NCBI RefSeq assembly: GCF_029873635.1
Contig: NC_080422.1
Location: 9,021,764-9,085,763 of the forward strand
Reading direction: 5' to 3'
DNA length: 64,000 bases
From: Malania oleifera
Lineage: Eukaryota; Streptophyta; Magnoliopsida; Santalales; Ximeniaceae
Shown here: piece by piece, positions 22,126-35,172 of the stretch
How the letters are laid out: every line of letters starts with the position of its first letter
Numbering within the stretch: the stretch's first letter is position 1
Program-made: the position numbers and the translations under genes
The notes under the pieces: model-generated
Told to the model about the DNA's origin: nothing
What the model saw: the letters and a program-made list of their open reading frames with translations, nothing else
Databases searched by the model: none

Positions 22126-22699
22126 TGTGATGACCCAAAAATATATATACGATTAAAGCATAATAATAAAAATAAAATAATAAAAATGCTTATTAAGTTA
22201 AGATCAATACAGAAGTGCTCTTCTATAGGATCCTAAATTTCATATTTGATACCTAAGAAAGATCTTGTCTTATTGAGCGCAGAGACCATTGCGACTCAGT
22301 CGCTCCCTGGATGTCAGCCTGGTCAAAATGGAATTTCATAGGAAAAACAGGATAAACATTGTTTATACACGTAAATAAGTACATATACATCAAATAGTGT
22401 TTTGACAAAATAATTTGTAAAAATACATGGTAAAATAATAATAATAATAATAATAATAATATAGGTATTCAATGTGGAGCCCACATGAGTCCTGTAGTCG
22501 TGTGGGGTCCACATGAATCCCAAAGCTATGTAGGGCTCATAAAATTGTGTGACGACTAATAGAGTTACATAGGACCCACTTGGGTCTTGAAGTTATGTGG
22601 GGCCCACAAGACCATGTGGGGTCTACATGAGTTTTTGAAATTCGAACTTAATTCTTTTAAAAAAAATACTAAAAACATGGCTTAAAAATAATAATAATG

Positions 22700-22734
<35 letters not shown>

Positions 22735-24481
22735 TTAAAAAAATTAATTAATTAATTAATTAAATGGGAGTGGTGGTAAGCACTCTCACATGACCTCCAT
22801 CTCTATCCTAAACCTAACCCATGTCTAACCCATCCCATGCCCATTCCTTAATTTTAAAAAAATTATAATTTCACCCCTTCTTATATTTTTATAAATTCAA
22901 TTTTCTTCCCCAAAATATTCCGATAAATAGAAAGCTCTCAACATTCATTTTTCACAAAAAAAAAAAATCCAAAGGAAGAGAAGGATTAGTGAGTGAAAGA
23001 ATTAGTGATCGAGGGAGAATTTTTGCTATAATTAAAATTCTCACTCACCAACTCTTTCCGATCTCATTTTTTAAAAGATATTCGTTGTGATCGTAGCACG
23101 AGGTTAAGTAAGACGTAAGTAAATTTGATTATGTTATATTTTTATTTAAAATTCATACCCGAATTTATTTGTAAGTAAATTTCGATTATGTTAGTTAGTT
23201 TCATAAAATTCTCTTGAGTTTATTTTTACGCATATTTAATTATACTAGTTTTATCTTTAATATACTTGCATTTATTTTTTACTTAAGAAATGTTCTAAAC
23301 CCGTTGGATATTTTACATCATTAATTTCTATTCAAGAAAATATTTTTAACACGAAAATTGTGTGGCGTAAGTTTATTTATACGTTACATATTTCACGAAA
23401 ATATGAGTAAAAATTACATGAGTTGATTTTTTTTAAGTTGCGTATTTCACGAAAATATGACTAAAAATGAGATTTTCATGATATTATTTTAATTGTACAA
23501 ATTATATAAACAATATATTTTTAAAACCCCTTATGGTAAACAAATTTCAAAGTTACAGATGTTCGGCACCACAACTTAAAGTTTAAACGAATCAGAATGC
23601 ACCCACACTGTTTACAGAGTGGTTTTATATGGTAATAGATTTCTCTTGAGTGCATACCTGGGTTGGACCAGGGTTTAATAGGAAAAATCTCACTTAATGA
23701 TGATGTACATTGATTTAGTCTGACCAGCCAGCCAGCTAAGTCAAGTCTTCGGACTGCACAACCTAGTCATGGGGGTAAACATGTATATATATACATGATT
23801 GAATATGTACGTGTATATACATATTTAATTACGTATACAAAGCTATTGATGAATTGAAGGAAAAGTATATGTTTATGTGAACGAGAGCATTTTTGTGCCT
23901 AGATAATGATTTAGTAAAGAAAAGTATATTTATATAAATACATGATTGAATATTATAGTTATAGTTTTAAAAGTTAAAAAGTTCACTTTAACAACTATAG
24001 TATATGATTATAAAATTTTACCGTTATAAATGATAGTAAAAGTTTTATACAGAAGTTTTTAAATCTACATTTATTTTTAAAGCAGTTTTAAAGTTATAGT
24101 ATTAAATCTTATATTACGAAATTAAAATATTTTGAAAGCTCATTTTGACCACACACTAATAATAATCTTATTTACTTACTGAGCGTCGTCTCACCCCAAT
24201 CATTATTTTACATTTCAGATCATTTTGAATAGTATACTAGAAATCTGGCGTAGCAAGTGCATGGGCGGGAATAGAAAGAGCATAGTAGAATAAAAAAATT
24301 AGCAAAACATAATTTACAATATGTTTGTGTATTTTAGAATTTTAGAAATTTGTATTTTAATAATTGAGACATATATTTTTAATAAAGCTAATTAGTGCTC
24401 TGGTAATAAAAATAATTTAGATTTATTTGCGTCCACTAAAAAATTTATATGTAGGAACTCACTCGAGTTCGGGTCCTTACA
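22126..24481 (+). repeat. 3' LTR of G2, complete
   Basis: The LTR is 2356 bases long and runs TGTGATGACCC to GTCCTTACA. It contains the GTGGGGCCCAC array (about 22475-22632), an (ATA)n run near 22697-22733, a TATA-like GATAAATAG near 22922 and, near 24180, the 'gagcgtcgtctcaccccaatc' phrase common to these Gypsy LTRs. Confidence 0.85.
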
Positions 24482-24599
24482 CCATGTCTGCAAGATATTA
24501 CACAAGTAAAAGTAAGAAGATTGAATATTAGATGGATGCATAGTAAATATATATTTTCAGTTATTTACACATGTAAGAACTTATGGTGACAACTTAACA

Positions 24600-25700
24600 T
24601 GCTTACCTCCTTGTACCTCCTCAATATCAATATCATCCTCACTTTCTAAAGTGTCTTCCTCTTTACTACCGTAGTCGACCACTGTTTTATCTTCCCCATC
24701 AGTTTCATCGATCATTGTCGATAAATTCAATGTGTATAAAAGGTTCAATTGTAATGTCAACACTCCCTACGTGTTCTACCGTGGCACCAACCCTATTCAA
24801 TGGTCTAGGATCAGCTCCTTCCTCAACAACATTGAAAGCAGATTACTCTAATGCACTGACACATGGCTCATCTTCTTGGAATGCATTCTCACTGACACTC
24901 TTGTCCTCATATGCAACTTATGTAATATCATACAAATTTCAGGGAGTAATCTTTTGGGCCACATGTCATTCACCCTTCAATTTTGTGTCCTTAAGGTAGA
25001 ACACTTGTTCTACCTGCGTCACTAGTACAAAAGGGTCATTTTGATACCGTGTCTTGCTAAAATAGACACTGGTAAAGTAGGCATCCGTTTTTATCCTAAT
25101 CCTTTTATTGCCAATGTCCCACCAGGTATACTTAAATAGGTGCACGAGTCTATTGGCTCCATACTTAAGCTCTATAATGTCATCCAAGACACCAAAGTAG
25201 TCATTTTCTTCATCTCCTTATGGGCCTACCACTGCAACCCCAATTTTTTGTATTCTTTTAGGTAGTTCGAGGGACTTCGTATGAAATCGTAAGTTGTTGA
25301 CAATGCAATCGCTATAGTGGTTAACTCGTTGATCAGGGCCATATGCCAACACGTACAAATCTTTACTTGTTTTTGGTTCTTTATTATAATACATGACTTT
25401 CATCTATTAATTAAAAAGGAGTTTCGATGAGTGAACCTTCAATGTTGAAAATGTACATTGCTTAGAACTCAAGCAGTATTTTTTACTTACACGGCACCCA
25501 AACCATTTTACAAATTCCTTCTTATGTCTTTCGTCAACATTCTCTTCATTTTGGGCTAGAAGTTCATTTTTATGTTCACTATATGCAAAAATAGTACATG
25601 TTAATGTCAACTAAGTATATATACGTGTATATATATGCATATGTAAATACAATGCAAGTAAGGAGTTTGGAACCACATACTCGATATATAGAATAGTTTC
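24600..25700 (-). pseudogene. CACTA transposase TNP2, C-terminal part (end of DUF4218, DUF4216)
   Basis: Read leftwards, fragments give DERHKKEFVKWF, then DLYVLAYGPDQRVNHYSDCI, NNLRFHTKSLELPKRIQKIG, DDIIELKYGA, DPFVLVTQVEQVFYLKD and an acidic end (ESEDDIDIEEVQGG). These are the conserved C-terminal blocks of plant CACTA TNP2 transposases. A splice donor-like GTAAGC follows the acidic end. The reading joins exactly to 57806-58160 if the E1 block and one ATCAC copy are removed. Stops or frame changes separate the pieces, so it is probably dead, although some breaks may be introns. Confidence 0.8.
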
Positions 25701-25705
25701 ATCAC

Positions 25706-27618
25706 TGTGAATTTCTGTGTTATCCTAAGAGGGAGGTGAAATGGGTATTTTAAAAATTAATTCTTTCAAGTTCTAACTTTAAAAACTATCAATTACAAAC
25801 TTTGCAAGCTACTTACAACTACATGAATGTTTTTCAATCAATCAACATAATGAGTGATTTTGTCAATCAACCTAATTTACCCAATTACTTTGTTGACCTA
25901 CTATATTTAAAATATTCACTATATTCACACAAACAAGAATATGTGGAAATTAAATAGAGGTAAGTGTAAGAGAGATGCAAACTCAATTTTTATGAGGTTC
26001 GGCCTACCCCAGCCCGCATCCTCGCCTTGAGCAACCCACTAAAGGATTCCACTAAAAGTCCACTCCTTTAACTTGGACAGAGCTTCCCTTACAATTTGCT
26101 GCTTACAAAAGGCGTACCTTCCTCCTCAACCTTGGTTCACAGCCCAAACCATGAAAACAATATAAAGAGTACTATTTCTGCAAAACTCAAAATGCTTCTA
26201 ACCAAGCTAGTGAGTACAATAAAATTCCTAGTACATAATCATATGATAAAACATGAAACTCAACATGTATGCAAAGATATGACCTTTATATGAAGAATGA
26301 GATGCTTCACAAATCAACCCTTTAATCAAAATCTCGCAAAAATAATTTTTATAAATAAATGCTTTGGAGATCTTAGGGTTTGATTTCAAATTACTTTATG
26401 TAAGAATAATAAACAAGATCTTTAAAAGAATAGTCTTGAATAATATGCAGATCTAAGTTCTTGCTATCAAACAACTTATAAGATTTAAACCTTTGAATAA
26501 AAATATGTTTTTAGATATTACAAAGATTTAAAAATAATAGTTTTTCAAGAACTTTTTTCACCAATAATGTAAAACTCTTTGTATAAAGATGTAACTTTGA
26601 ATATCACAAGGATTCAATCTTTAGAGTGCTATTCCCAAAAGATTTTTCAAATAAATAACTATGGGAAAATAGGTGTCCTGCTCCCAAGAATATTTTCATA
26701 TAAACAGCTAATGTAGAAGAAATCCGTTTACAAACAGATTGAAAGCTCAATGAAATATTTTTCCAAACCTCGAGATCAAACCTAGATTGGCAGAAGTTGT
26801 GTGTGTATTCATTTGAAACTTGATGATGCGATTGCCTAGACAGATGTGTATTCTTTGGAATGCATGGAAAGATTCTTAGTAGTAGGATTCAAAGCTCTTA
26901 AAAATATGCTAAAAAGTATTCTTCTAGGGTTTAGAGAATATTTTTATAAGTGTTCTCAGCCCTAGATTAAGTTCTAGCCGTTGGATCAATTGGATTAAGT
27001 AATTTCCGTGCATATCCTCGCTGAGACGCCGTTCAGCACCACGACATTCGTCAATGAGTGGGTACATTTGTTGATGAGTGTACAACACCTGTTTGTCGAC
27101 GAGATCCTAAGTTCGTCGACGAGAGCACTATCTGAACTTTTTGGGCTCTCAATATTTTTTCATCAACAAGAAAAAATTGTTCAACGCCAAGTGGCCTTTA
27201 TGTGTTTGTTGACGAGGCCATGGGGTTCGTTGACGAGGCCTCTAAAATTTTTCCTCTAAAAATTTATTCAACCTAGAACTAATTTAAATGTATCTTTCCT
27301 GAAATGCAAGAGTTCTAAGGTCTGTCTAGGGAATATTTGAGCTTTGAATTATATCATATGAAATATATAAATACATTCAATTCTAAATATTCATTCCCAT
27401 TGAAGATCTTGAACTTGAAGCTTGCTTCTTCATCCTTTTATTCTTGTAGTTCCATGGATTGAGTCAAGTGATATGTACTTTAGGTTCCTCGTGGCTTCTA
27501 TATCAAGTTTACCATTCGTACATTCTAAATTATAATCCTGTTCACAAACTCAATTGCACAGGTCAAATACCAAGTGATTTCTCATTATCAAAATAGGATT
27601 TGACTCATAGAGTCAACA
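25706..27618 (-). repeat. 3' LTR of E1
   Basis: The 1913-base LTR is followed on its right by the polypurine region (27619-27639). It contains the TCGTCGACGA-type array at 27005-27250 and, on minus, a TATA-like TTATAAAAATATTC near 26938-26950. Confidence 0.8.
27005..27250 (-). promoter_or_regulatory. TCGTCGACGA palindrome array of the E1 3' LTR
   Basis: About nine copies are visible, among them TTTGTCGACGAGAT, GTTCGTCGACGAGAG, GTTCGTTGACGAGG, TTTGTTGACGAGG and ATTCGTCAATGAGTG. The same array, independently decayed, is at 57215-57425 in the 5' LTR. Changes are mostly C-to-T or G-to-A at CpG. Confidence 0.65.
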
Positions 27619-28260
27619 ATCTCCCTCTTTTTGATGATGACAAATACATGAGCAAAAATGGGTTATGCCTAACAAGGCTCCCCCTAAGATAATGCATAAT
27701 TTAGAATTCAGTAATATAACAATATAGTTTACACATGATGAATTTCATACACATTATAGAATATGCAATATTTTTGCTAGTATATACTTCTCCCCCTTTA
27801 TTTCGAAGGAGAAAAATATTTTGCCTACTAACTTCTCCCCCTTTTTGACATCAACAAAAAGGTAAACAAAAATTTTGACATAAATATGTCTCATCTTTGA
27901 AATCAAAATACATTTCAACCTTTATGTTTCAAAATTGTACTTTGGAATATATCTCCCTATTATACTCAATTTACTTCTCCTCCTTTCTAAGGTATATCTG
28001 TGTTGTTGAATCAAATCTCAATGTGACCATACACAATATTTTAATTTGCATAGACATGGATAACAAATCAGTCCATTAAAGTCCAAAAGTTTATGTGAGC
28101 ATTAACATGTGTCATGTATCCATAAAAAATTTAATATGCAATAACCATTCTTTAAGTTTAATACCAAATGTAAAAATTTTTTTGCCAAATGTGAAAATTT
28201 TAACCACGTGTTAATTTTAATATAAGTTGCTCCCCCTTAATTATGTAGTCCAATGTAACT
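27619..28260 (-). other. E1 untranslated region with multiple polypurine tracts
   Basis: Runs complementary to GGGGGAG occur near 27619, 27678, 27787, 27834 and 28228 ('ctccctctttttg', 'ctccccct'). Several polypurine tracts between pol and the 3' LTR are a known Sirevirus trait. No coding sequence was recognised. Confidence 0.6.
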
Positions 28261-29550
28261 CTAGGCAAATTCTCGACTATGCATCAAACATAATTCACAT
28301 CTAATTTGGATATATCTATCCTCCAGAAGAGGTTTCGTGAATATGTCTGCCCATTGTTCATCTGTGCATACAAACTCAAGTGTCACATCTCATTTTTGCA
28401 CATGGTCGCGAAAAAAATGATGTCTAATTTCTATGTGTTTAGTTCATGAATGTGATATAGGATTCTTTTAGATGTTTATTGCACTCGTATTATTGCATTT
28501 TATAGGAACTGTGTCATAGAGTAATCCAACATCCATAAATTGTCATTTCATGTAAAGCATTTGAGCACAACAACTTCCAGGCACTGTATATTCTGCCTCA
28601 GTTGTGGAAAGAACAATTGAATTTTGCTTCTTTGAAAACCAAGATACTAAAGAATGTCCTAAGAAGTGACATGTGCCACTCATACTTTTTCTATCCACTT
28701 TACTACCGGCAAAATCAGCATCCGAATAGCTGATATTCTCAAAGGAGGTATACTTAGGATACCATAATTCAAGTTTAAAGGTTCTAATAAGTTATCTAAG
28801 TTTTTCTTTTTTCATAGCTAATAAATAGGACTCTTTAGGTGCAGCCTGAAATCTTATGCATAAACATACGCTAAACATTATGTCCGGCCTGCTGGCAGTC
28901 AGATATAGTAAGCTGATAATCATCCCACGATAGAGTTTAACATCTACTAGTATACCTTATTCGTCTTTGTCTAATTTTAAAGAAGAGCTCATAGGTGCTC
29001 CTAGAATTTTACCATCTTCCATATTAAACCTTTTGAGCAAGTCTCTAATATACTTCGATTGAGTAATAAAGATTACGTGTTTTTTTTGTTTGATTTAAAG
29101 TCCTAGGAAGAAATTAAGTTCTTCCATCAGGCTCATCTCAAATTTATTTTGCATACACCTTGCAAACTCATTACACAACTCTTCATTTATTACTCCAAAT
29201 ATGATATCGTCTACATATATTTGTACTAGGAGCAAAGTTTCATTTTGAGCTTTTATGAAGAGTGTCGTGTCAATCTTTCCTCTAGTAAATCCATTTTCCA
29301 GTAGAAAATCGCTTAACCTTTCATACCAAGCTCTAGGAGCTTGCTCTAAACCATACAAGGCTTTAGTTAGTCTATAAACGTGATTCGGATGCTTATGATT
29401 TTCAAAACCTAGGGGTTATTCTACATATAATTCTTCACTTATGTAGCCATTTAAAAATGTCCTTTTGACATCCATTTGATACAATTTGAAATTCTTAAAA
29501 GCAGCATAAGCTAACAGCATTCGAATGGCTTGCATTCTAGCTACACGTGT
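28261..29550 (-). pseudogene. E1 pol: reverse transcriptase C-terminal part and ribonuclease H
   Basis: Leftwards the reading gives ARMQAIRMLLAYAAFKNFKL, QMDVKRTFLNGYI, ALYGLEQAPRAWYERL, QIYVDDIIFG (catalytic YVDD), then ribonuclease H blocks SDADFAGSKVDRKS, LSTTEAEY and ADIFTKPLLEDRY, ending at 28261. An uninterrupted frame covers only 29095-29358; elsewhere there are stops. The N-terminal side stops at 29550, where element E2 begins. The intact enzyme copies element RNA into DNA. Confidence 0.85.
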
Positions 29551-31554
29551 TGTTAGCTTTAGTGCAATCCCAAGAGGGGGGTGAATTGGTATTTAAAAAA
29601 TTCTTCCTAAGTTTAATTAATTCAGCAAGCAGTATTTCACAAACCTAGGGTCTTTCTACGTATTCACAATCCCAAAAAATTATTCAAATAATAAAAATAA
29701 ACATACAGGTGCAAAACGTAAATTACATAAAATAAAATCAACACCAGATATGTTATTGAAGTTCGGCCAATACTGTCTACGTCCCCGCCTTGGCACACCT
29801 GCACAAGGATTACACTATAAGCTCACTTAACGGGTGGAGCGGTACCGTTTACAACCTGGTCAATTAGCGGGGCTAACCTCAACCTTACCATACCTTACCA
29901 AGATGGTGCACCTAACTTTCCTAACCAAATCTAAACCCGTCCGAAACTATTCAACAGGGCTAGTCTCCCTCTTCAGGCCCACGCCTGGAATACAACAAAT
30001 GTGTATAAATTTTTTAACACAAAAATACGCTTCTTCACAAGCAGATATGTATACCAATTTAACTCAAGCAATAATGCAAGCACGAATGATATGTAAATAT
30101 GCTCAGTGCTCTAATGTGTGCTAAGCACTCTAATAAGTATAGATAATAAATCTAGATCAAGAGTGTATATCAAAGCAAGATCTAAAACATAGTATGTGAA
30201 CATCATAAAATCAGATCAAGGTTTTTAATATGCTTGGCAAGATGATTCAAATAAGCTCAACAAGATGTTCTCAATATACTAAGCACAAGGAGTGTTTGAA
30301 TGCAAGTTTTGAAAATGATTTCGCACACAAAATATAGGCTTAGGTGTCTTGCAATGACAATATTGCAAGAACCACAACCTTCTAAGTCTTCCCACACAAG
30401 ATTTATCAAATAAAAATAGTGTAAGAACTGAATGTTATACTCTCAAATAAAATCAACCAAACAATATAGCAAATGAGAATACTAGCTAGGAAGATTAAGC
30501 ACAATCACTTTAGAAATACTCACAACACTTTAAAGATCAAGGAGAATGGAGTGCATGAGTATTTGGGAGTAGGATAGGCTAAAAAGAGATTTTTGAATTT
30601 GAGAGAATTTTGGCCTTAATCAAATTGCTAATCCGTACTAATTATTGCAAATGAACATATATATATAGGCAAGGAGAAATTTTTGACCGTAGAGGACTCA
30701 ATAGGCATAACTAGAAAAGTTTAAAACAAGTTTAGAAAAATTAACCCACTTTACCCCTTTTAATTTCAGTAAAAATTAATTTAACTAGAGAGATTTGGGT
30801 GCCCAGTCTGAGGTTCGAGTGTTCAAATAGATTCAGTCAAAAAATCAATTTTTAAAGGCTTAGGTGCCCAAAGTCAAGGTCGATTGGCTGAACAAAAGTC
30901 AGAAGCATTTTGTTCGAGGTTTGGGTGCCCGAAACTAGGTTCGGTTAACCAAACCATCCACTTCGGTCACCCAAGGTCTTTTTGAACGCGAATGTTCGGG
31001 TGCCCGGTTTGGTGAAAAGCACTCTGACATGGGTCTGTGTGACCGAGGAAGATAGGTTCAAATTGGTTTGGTCAGCCGAACAAAAAGTCAACAAGTTGAC
31101 CTGTCTAGGATTCGGTCGCCCGACGTGTTTTAAACGCCACAAGTTCAGTCGCCCGAGCTCTCTCAAGTTTTTCAATTTAAAGTCCAATTTTGCTTTATGT
31201 AATTCCCCTAATATAATGAGTGATGGTGGGGACAATGTGTACTAAGTGTAGGTACCTATGGTCCAACAAGGGTCCGTTTGAGCATACCTATCTATAATGC
31301 ATGATGCAAATTATTACAAGTCATACGAGTGTACAGTCCATAATAATATTACATCTAGAATGAAGAAAGTAAAAAAGAATTACAAATACAACACAAACTT
31401 CTTCATTCATCGACACAAACACCGCACACCATCATGATATGTCTTTCAGTTTGAGTACACGCGCAATGTGAACCTGCATGCAAGCCTTAGTACAACCACT
31501 AGTACCAAGAGTATTTGTCATGATCAAAACTGGGTGTGACATATCAAGTCAACA
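29551..31554 (-). repeat. 3' LTR of E2
   Basis: The LTR runs TGTTGACTTGATATGTC (31554 leftwards) to AAAGCTAACA (29551), 2004 bases. It is closely related to the E3 LTR at 39363-41320. The TATA-like run lies near 30655-30668 and the palindrome array just upstream at 30790-31165. Confidence 0.85.
30790..31165 (-). promoter_or_regulatory. TTCGGTCGCCCGAA-type array of the E2 LTR
   Basis: About ten near copies or half sites occur, such as GGTGCCCGAAACTAGGTTCGG, TTCGGTCACCCAAGG, TTCGGGTGCCCGG, GATTCGGTCGCCCGACG and GTTCAGTCGCCCGAGC. The consensus is an imperfect palindrome TTCGGTCGCCCGAA, shared with E3 and with the array upstream of E2's accessory ORF. Confidence 0.6.
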
Positions 31555-32384
31555 ATCTCCCCCTTTTTTATGATGAGAAATACTTTATGCAAAAGTGGGT
31601 ACAGCCAAGAAAGGCTCTCCCTGACTTTATGCATAAAATAATTAAAGCTTAATTTAAATGATTTATTAATAGGTAATTAAATTTGAATTTAGAAATGTAC
31701 CCAATTTTGCCAATGTAGCCAGTTTTGCCTCTTCTCCCCCTTTTGGCAATAGCAAAAAGGGTTAAGTAATGTAACATGAAGGCAAAGGACATCATTTAGA
31801 TACGAAAAATAGATTGGGAGGATTTAAAAAAATTTGGCAGCATGCCATTTGTAAAAAGACCATTCCCAATGTTTTGAGTTTCAACCAACAATATACAACA
31901 CATTTCAACTAATTAACTCAAATAGTACATAAGTCAAAGACTAATATTATCATGCAGCACAAAGGACTTAGCAGTTTAAATTTCCTATTCTTCCTCAATT
32001 GATAATTATGCAAGGATGAAAATTAATTTTTCATTTGGATTTCACTCATCTTTCAAAAAGATTATAAAATTTAATCTATCATAATCATTTTTATTTTTTC
32101 TTGCTTGCAAAACTATGCATTCCCACAAGGTATAAAACAAGAGAAGATATGTGGGATTGATACCAATGGTTATAACTACAGGGTAGAAAAATATGACACC
32201 AATTGTTAGAAACCATTAGTTATAAGAAAAAATGATACCACTAGTTATCTTGTTATGATAACAATTAAAGCTTTACAAACATGCACATTTTTACTAGTTC
32301 TTAATGTATTTCAATGAGATATAGAATTTGAGTACAAAATACATTTCATTTTCTCACAGAGAATCTCTAAGTCTCTTCATCATC
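31555..32384 (-). other. E2 3' untranslated region with polypurine tracts and GCATGC motif
   Basis: The primary tract is complementary to 'ctcccccttttttatg' at 31557. Further tracts lie at 31608 and 31730. A copy of the recurring motif (TTTGGCAGCATGCCATTTGTAA) lies near 31832 on the plus strand, antisense to the element. Confidence 0.6.
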
Positions 32385-32867
32385 CTAATCACTCTCGTGG
32401 CCACAAGTCTCCATCTGCTCTTCATCGTCGCCCTCATCATTCATATCTCTCATACGCTCACCCAGATCATGGAAGTTCGCATGCCCATCCAACTGCAACT
32501 CGAAGAACTTGCCATAGGGAGCATCAAGTCTAGCTTGGAAGGAGGATGCCTACTCTGTCATGGAAGTCCTGAATTCCTCAAATGAAGCAGTCAAGCCAGT
32601 GATGGCTGCCATAATCTCGATGTTTGACGACATATGAGGCTGCTCCTGTGGGGCCTCCTGAGCTTCTGCTCCTCTCTCAGGTATGGTGGGCAACCACATG
32701 TTTCCGATGAGCTCATACCCCATGAGTTTCAGGGTAGTGGAGTTAAAGATGTTGGAGGGCCTAACTTTCTTGATAGTTGCAAATGTAGCCCTAGTAACCC
32801 TCTCCTTAACAAACAACCTAGAAAAAATGTCGCCATAAGGCAGTATGATCCTCTTTCAAATAGTTTT
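32385..32867 (-). pseudogene. E2 accessory ORF, C-terminal part
   Basis: The reading gives ATFATIKKVRPSNIFNSTTL, KLMGYELIGNMW, a Gln/Glu/Pro linker, a coiled coil (IEIMAAITGLTASFEEFRTS), one stop near 32550, then an acidic tail (NDEGDDEEQMETC). It aligns with the E4 accessory ORF, which has LRLMGYELVGNVW and MAAISGLSDMFIQFRGS. It is separated from its N-terminal part by element G. Confidence 0.7.
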
Positions 32868-32944
32868 TGTAACAACCCGAAGAATAATGATATTTAAATA
32901 ATAAAGGGGAATGGAAATGGAAACGGTAATAGAAGGAGGCAGCC

Positions 32945-33202
32945 GACTTGCGTTCATTGACGACATTGCATTTTGGAGGTGAAAATTCCAAAAAAATTTC
33001 CCACGCCTCATCGACGAACACAAGGGTTTTTTCAACGAGGGTTCTTCAGGATTTCGTCGACGAGAACTCGCCTCGTCGACGAGGACATACCGAGAAGGAT
33101 TTTTGGAAGTCTGAAATTTGCCGAAGAAGGTGCAGGTTCGTCGACGAACTTTCTATATGACTCATCGACGAGGTGACGTGGCTCATCGACGAATCCAGCA
33201 GT
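32945..33202 (+). promoter_or_regulatory. TCGTCGACGA palindrome array plus TATA box, G 5' LTR
   Basis: Copies include CTCATCGACGAAC, TTTCGTCGACGAGAAC, CCTCGTCGACGAGGAC, GTTCGTCGACGAAC, CTCATCGACGAGG and CTCATCGACGAATCC, followed at once by TATAAATAG at about 33193. The 3' LTR has the same array at 35512-35765 and TATAAATAG near 35771. Confidence 0.75.
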
Positions 33203-33244
33203 ATAAATAGTTCAAAACTTCGGACTAACTCATAAATTCAGCGC

Positions 33245-33245
<1 letters not shown>

Positions 33246-33312
<67 letters not shown>
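33246..33312 (+). repeat. (CT)n microsatellite in the G LTR leader
   Basis: About 30 CT dinucleotides with two interruptions lie just downstream of the TATA box. A shorter version lies at 35815-35858 in the 3' LTR. Confidence 0.95.
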
Positions 33313-33313
<1 letters not shown>

Positions 33314-33806
33314 CTACGGCCTCTCTTCTATATCTCTTCAATTTCGGTCCCGTCAGTCGCCGGATCGACAATCTGAAGCCACCATGACGCTCCTGGCGGA
33401 GTTCTCTTCAAGTCTACTGGGGCGGATCGTCGGTGGTATCAAGTCGAATTTCTCCCCAGAATCTAAGTAAGGCCTTTTGGTCAATTTTTAGCCTTCTGGT
33501 AGTTGTATGAAATGATGTAAGCAAAGAAATATTGATATTTTGTTCTAGGATTTATGATTTTTAGGGTGTTGAGTAGAGAACCTTGCGGGTGCAGGACCCG
33601 TCTTAGTAAAGGGGATTTTAGCAGAAATCAGGTAAAAGAAATATGTTATGCTTGGTAGTTCTAAAATGATTTCCAGTATGAAATGTATATTTTTACCAGG
33701 TTATTATTCACAGCAGGACTTTATACAGTTTATTAATTGTGAATATTTTGTATTAAATTACTGTGTGGCTTGAGAATATAAATATAGTACAAAAGCATGT
33801 TTTACA

Positions 33807-35172
33807 AGATGGTCGGGGGGAAGAATTCAGCATTTCTGACAATGGGGTTCTGAGATTTCGCACCAGATTGTGTGTGCCTATAGATGACAGTATCAGAAGA
33901 ATGATTCTAGAAGAGGCACACAGATCTCTATACACTGTCCATCCTGGTAGTACGAAAATTTATAGGGATTTGCGGGAGTAATTTTGGTAGAGTGGCATGA
34001 AGAGGGAAATAGCAAAGTTTGTGTAGCAGTGTTTGATGTGCCAGCAGGTTAAGGCTGAGCACCAAAGGCTGGCAAGTCAGTTGCAGCCACTTTTCATTCT
34101 TGAATGGAAGTGGGATCACGTATCCATGGATTTTGTTACGGGGCTACCGCCGGTGCCGCATGGTCAAAATGTCATCTGGGTAATAGTTGATAGGTTGACG
34201 AAGACAACGTACTTTCTGCCTATTAAAGTTAGCTACCCTATGAACAGGTTAGCAGAAATTTACATACACAAGATTGTTTGACCCCATGGAGTGTCGGTAT
34301 CAATAGTCTCGGACCGTGATCCACGCTTTACATCATGGTTCTGGAGGAGTTTGCATAAGGCATTGGGGACTCAGCTAGCATTTAGCACCGCTTTCCACCC
34401 TCAGACCAATGGTCAGACTGAGAGAACATTCTAGATATTAGAAGATATGCTTCGTGCCTGTGTGCTAGACATTGGAGGTAGCTGGCTTCAGGTTTTGCCG
34501 CTAGTTGAATTTGCTTATAATAACAGTTATCAGACTAGCATCGGTATGGCACCCTACGAGGCATTATATGGTAGGAGATGTCGATCTCCTCTTTTTTGGG
34601 ATTAATTAGGTGAAAAGCGAGTTTTGAGACCAGAGATAATTCAGTAGGTGTGTGATAAAGTCTGACTGATTAGAGACAGGATCAGTGCAGCGCATAGTCG
34701 GCAGAAAAGCTACACGGATACTCACCGCCGAGAACTGGAATTTGAAATGGGTGATCATGTATTTATAAGAATAGCTCCACTGAAGGGGATCTAGAGATTT
34801 GGGAAGAAAGGTAAGTTGAGCCCTAGGTTTATTGGCCAATTTGATATACTTAAGAAGATTGGGTCAGTAGCCTATCGGTTAGCTTTACCGTCATCTTTAT
34901 TACGAGTTCATGACGTATTTCATGTTTCCATGCCAAGGAAATACGTCCCAAATTCTTCCCATATTATCAGCCATGCATAACTGGAAGTCAGTGAGGCTTT
35001 AGCATGTGAAGAAGCTCCAGTACAAATTTTAGATAGAAAAGAACAAAAATTGTGCAACAAGAAGATACCATTAGTAAACGTTCTATGGAGAAACCATGCG
35101 ATTAAGGAGGCTTCATGGGAGCTTGAAGATGAGATCATACAGAAATATCCCCACTTGTTTAGTGGGTCATAA
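33807..35172 (+). pseudogene. G pol: integrase with chromodomain, decayed
   Basis: The frame gives the zinc-binding region (EEAHRSLYTVHPGSTKIYRD, then CLMCQQVKAEHQ), the catalytic core with [23 protein letters not shown] and [12 protein letters not shown] (the D, D and E positions), VEFAYNNSYQTSIGMAPYEA, YGRRCRSPLFWD, the GPY-like region near 34800-34900, and a C-terminal chromodomain-like end (VLWRNHAIKEASWELEDEI). At least ten in-frame stops are present, several of the kind expected from C-to-T change at CAG or CGA codons. The chromodomain places G among chromoviruses, which target heterochromatin. Confidence 0.9.

Larger units (their letters stand above)
18256..24481 (+). mobile_element. 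Element G2: Ty3/Gypsy-type LTR element, rearranged, target duplication CCATG
   Basis: CCATG at 18251-18255 and at 24482-24486 flanks a unit that starts TGTGATGACCC and ends GTCCTTACA. The 3' LTR is complete and preceded by a polypurine tract. The 5' LTR keeps only its first 940 bases, then runs into a foreign minus-strand LTR (N). No gag or pol was recognised. The internal region instead holds a homeobox gene fragment (21136-21714). G2 lies inside the CACTA element. Confidence 0.85.
32868..33806 (+). repeat. 5' LTR of G, truncated
   Basis: It matches the first 930 bases of the 3' LTR (35434 to about 36362) at roughly nine bases in ten by eye, including the palindrome array, TATAAATAG (33193-33201) and a (CT)n run. 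Homology stops at TTTTACA and pol sequence follows. Confidence 0.85.
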
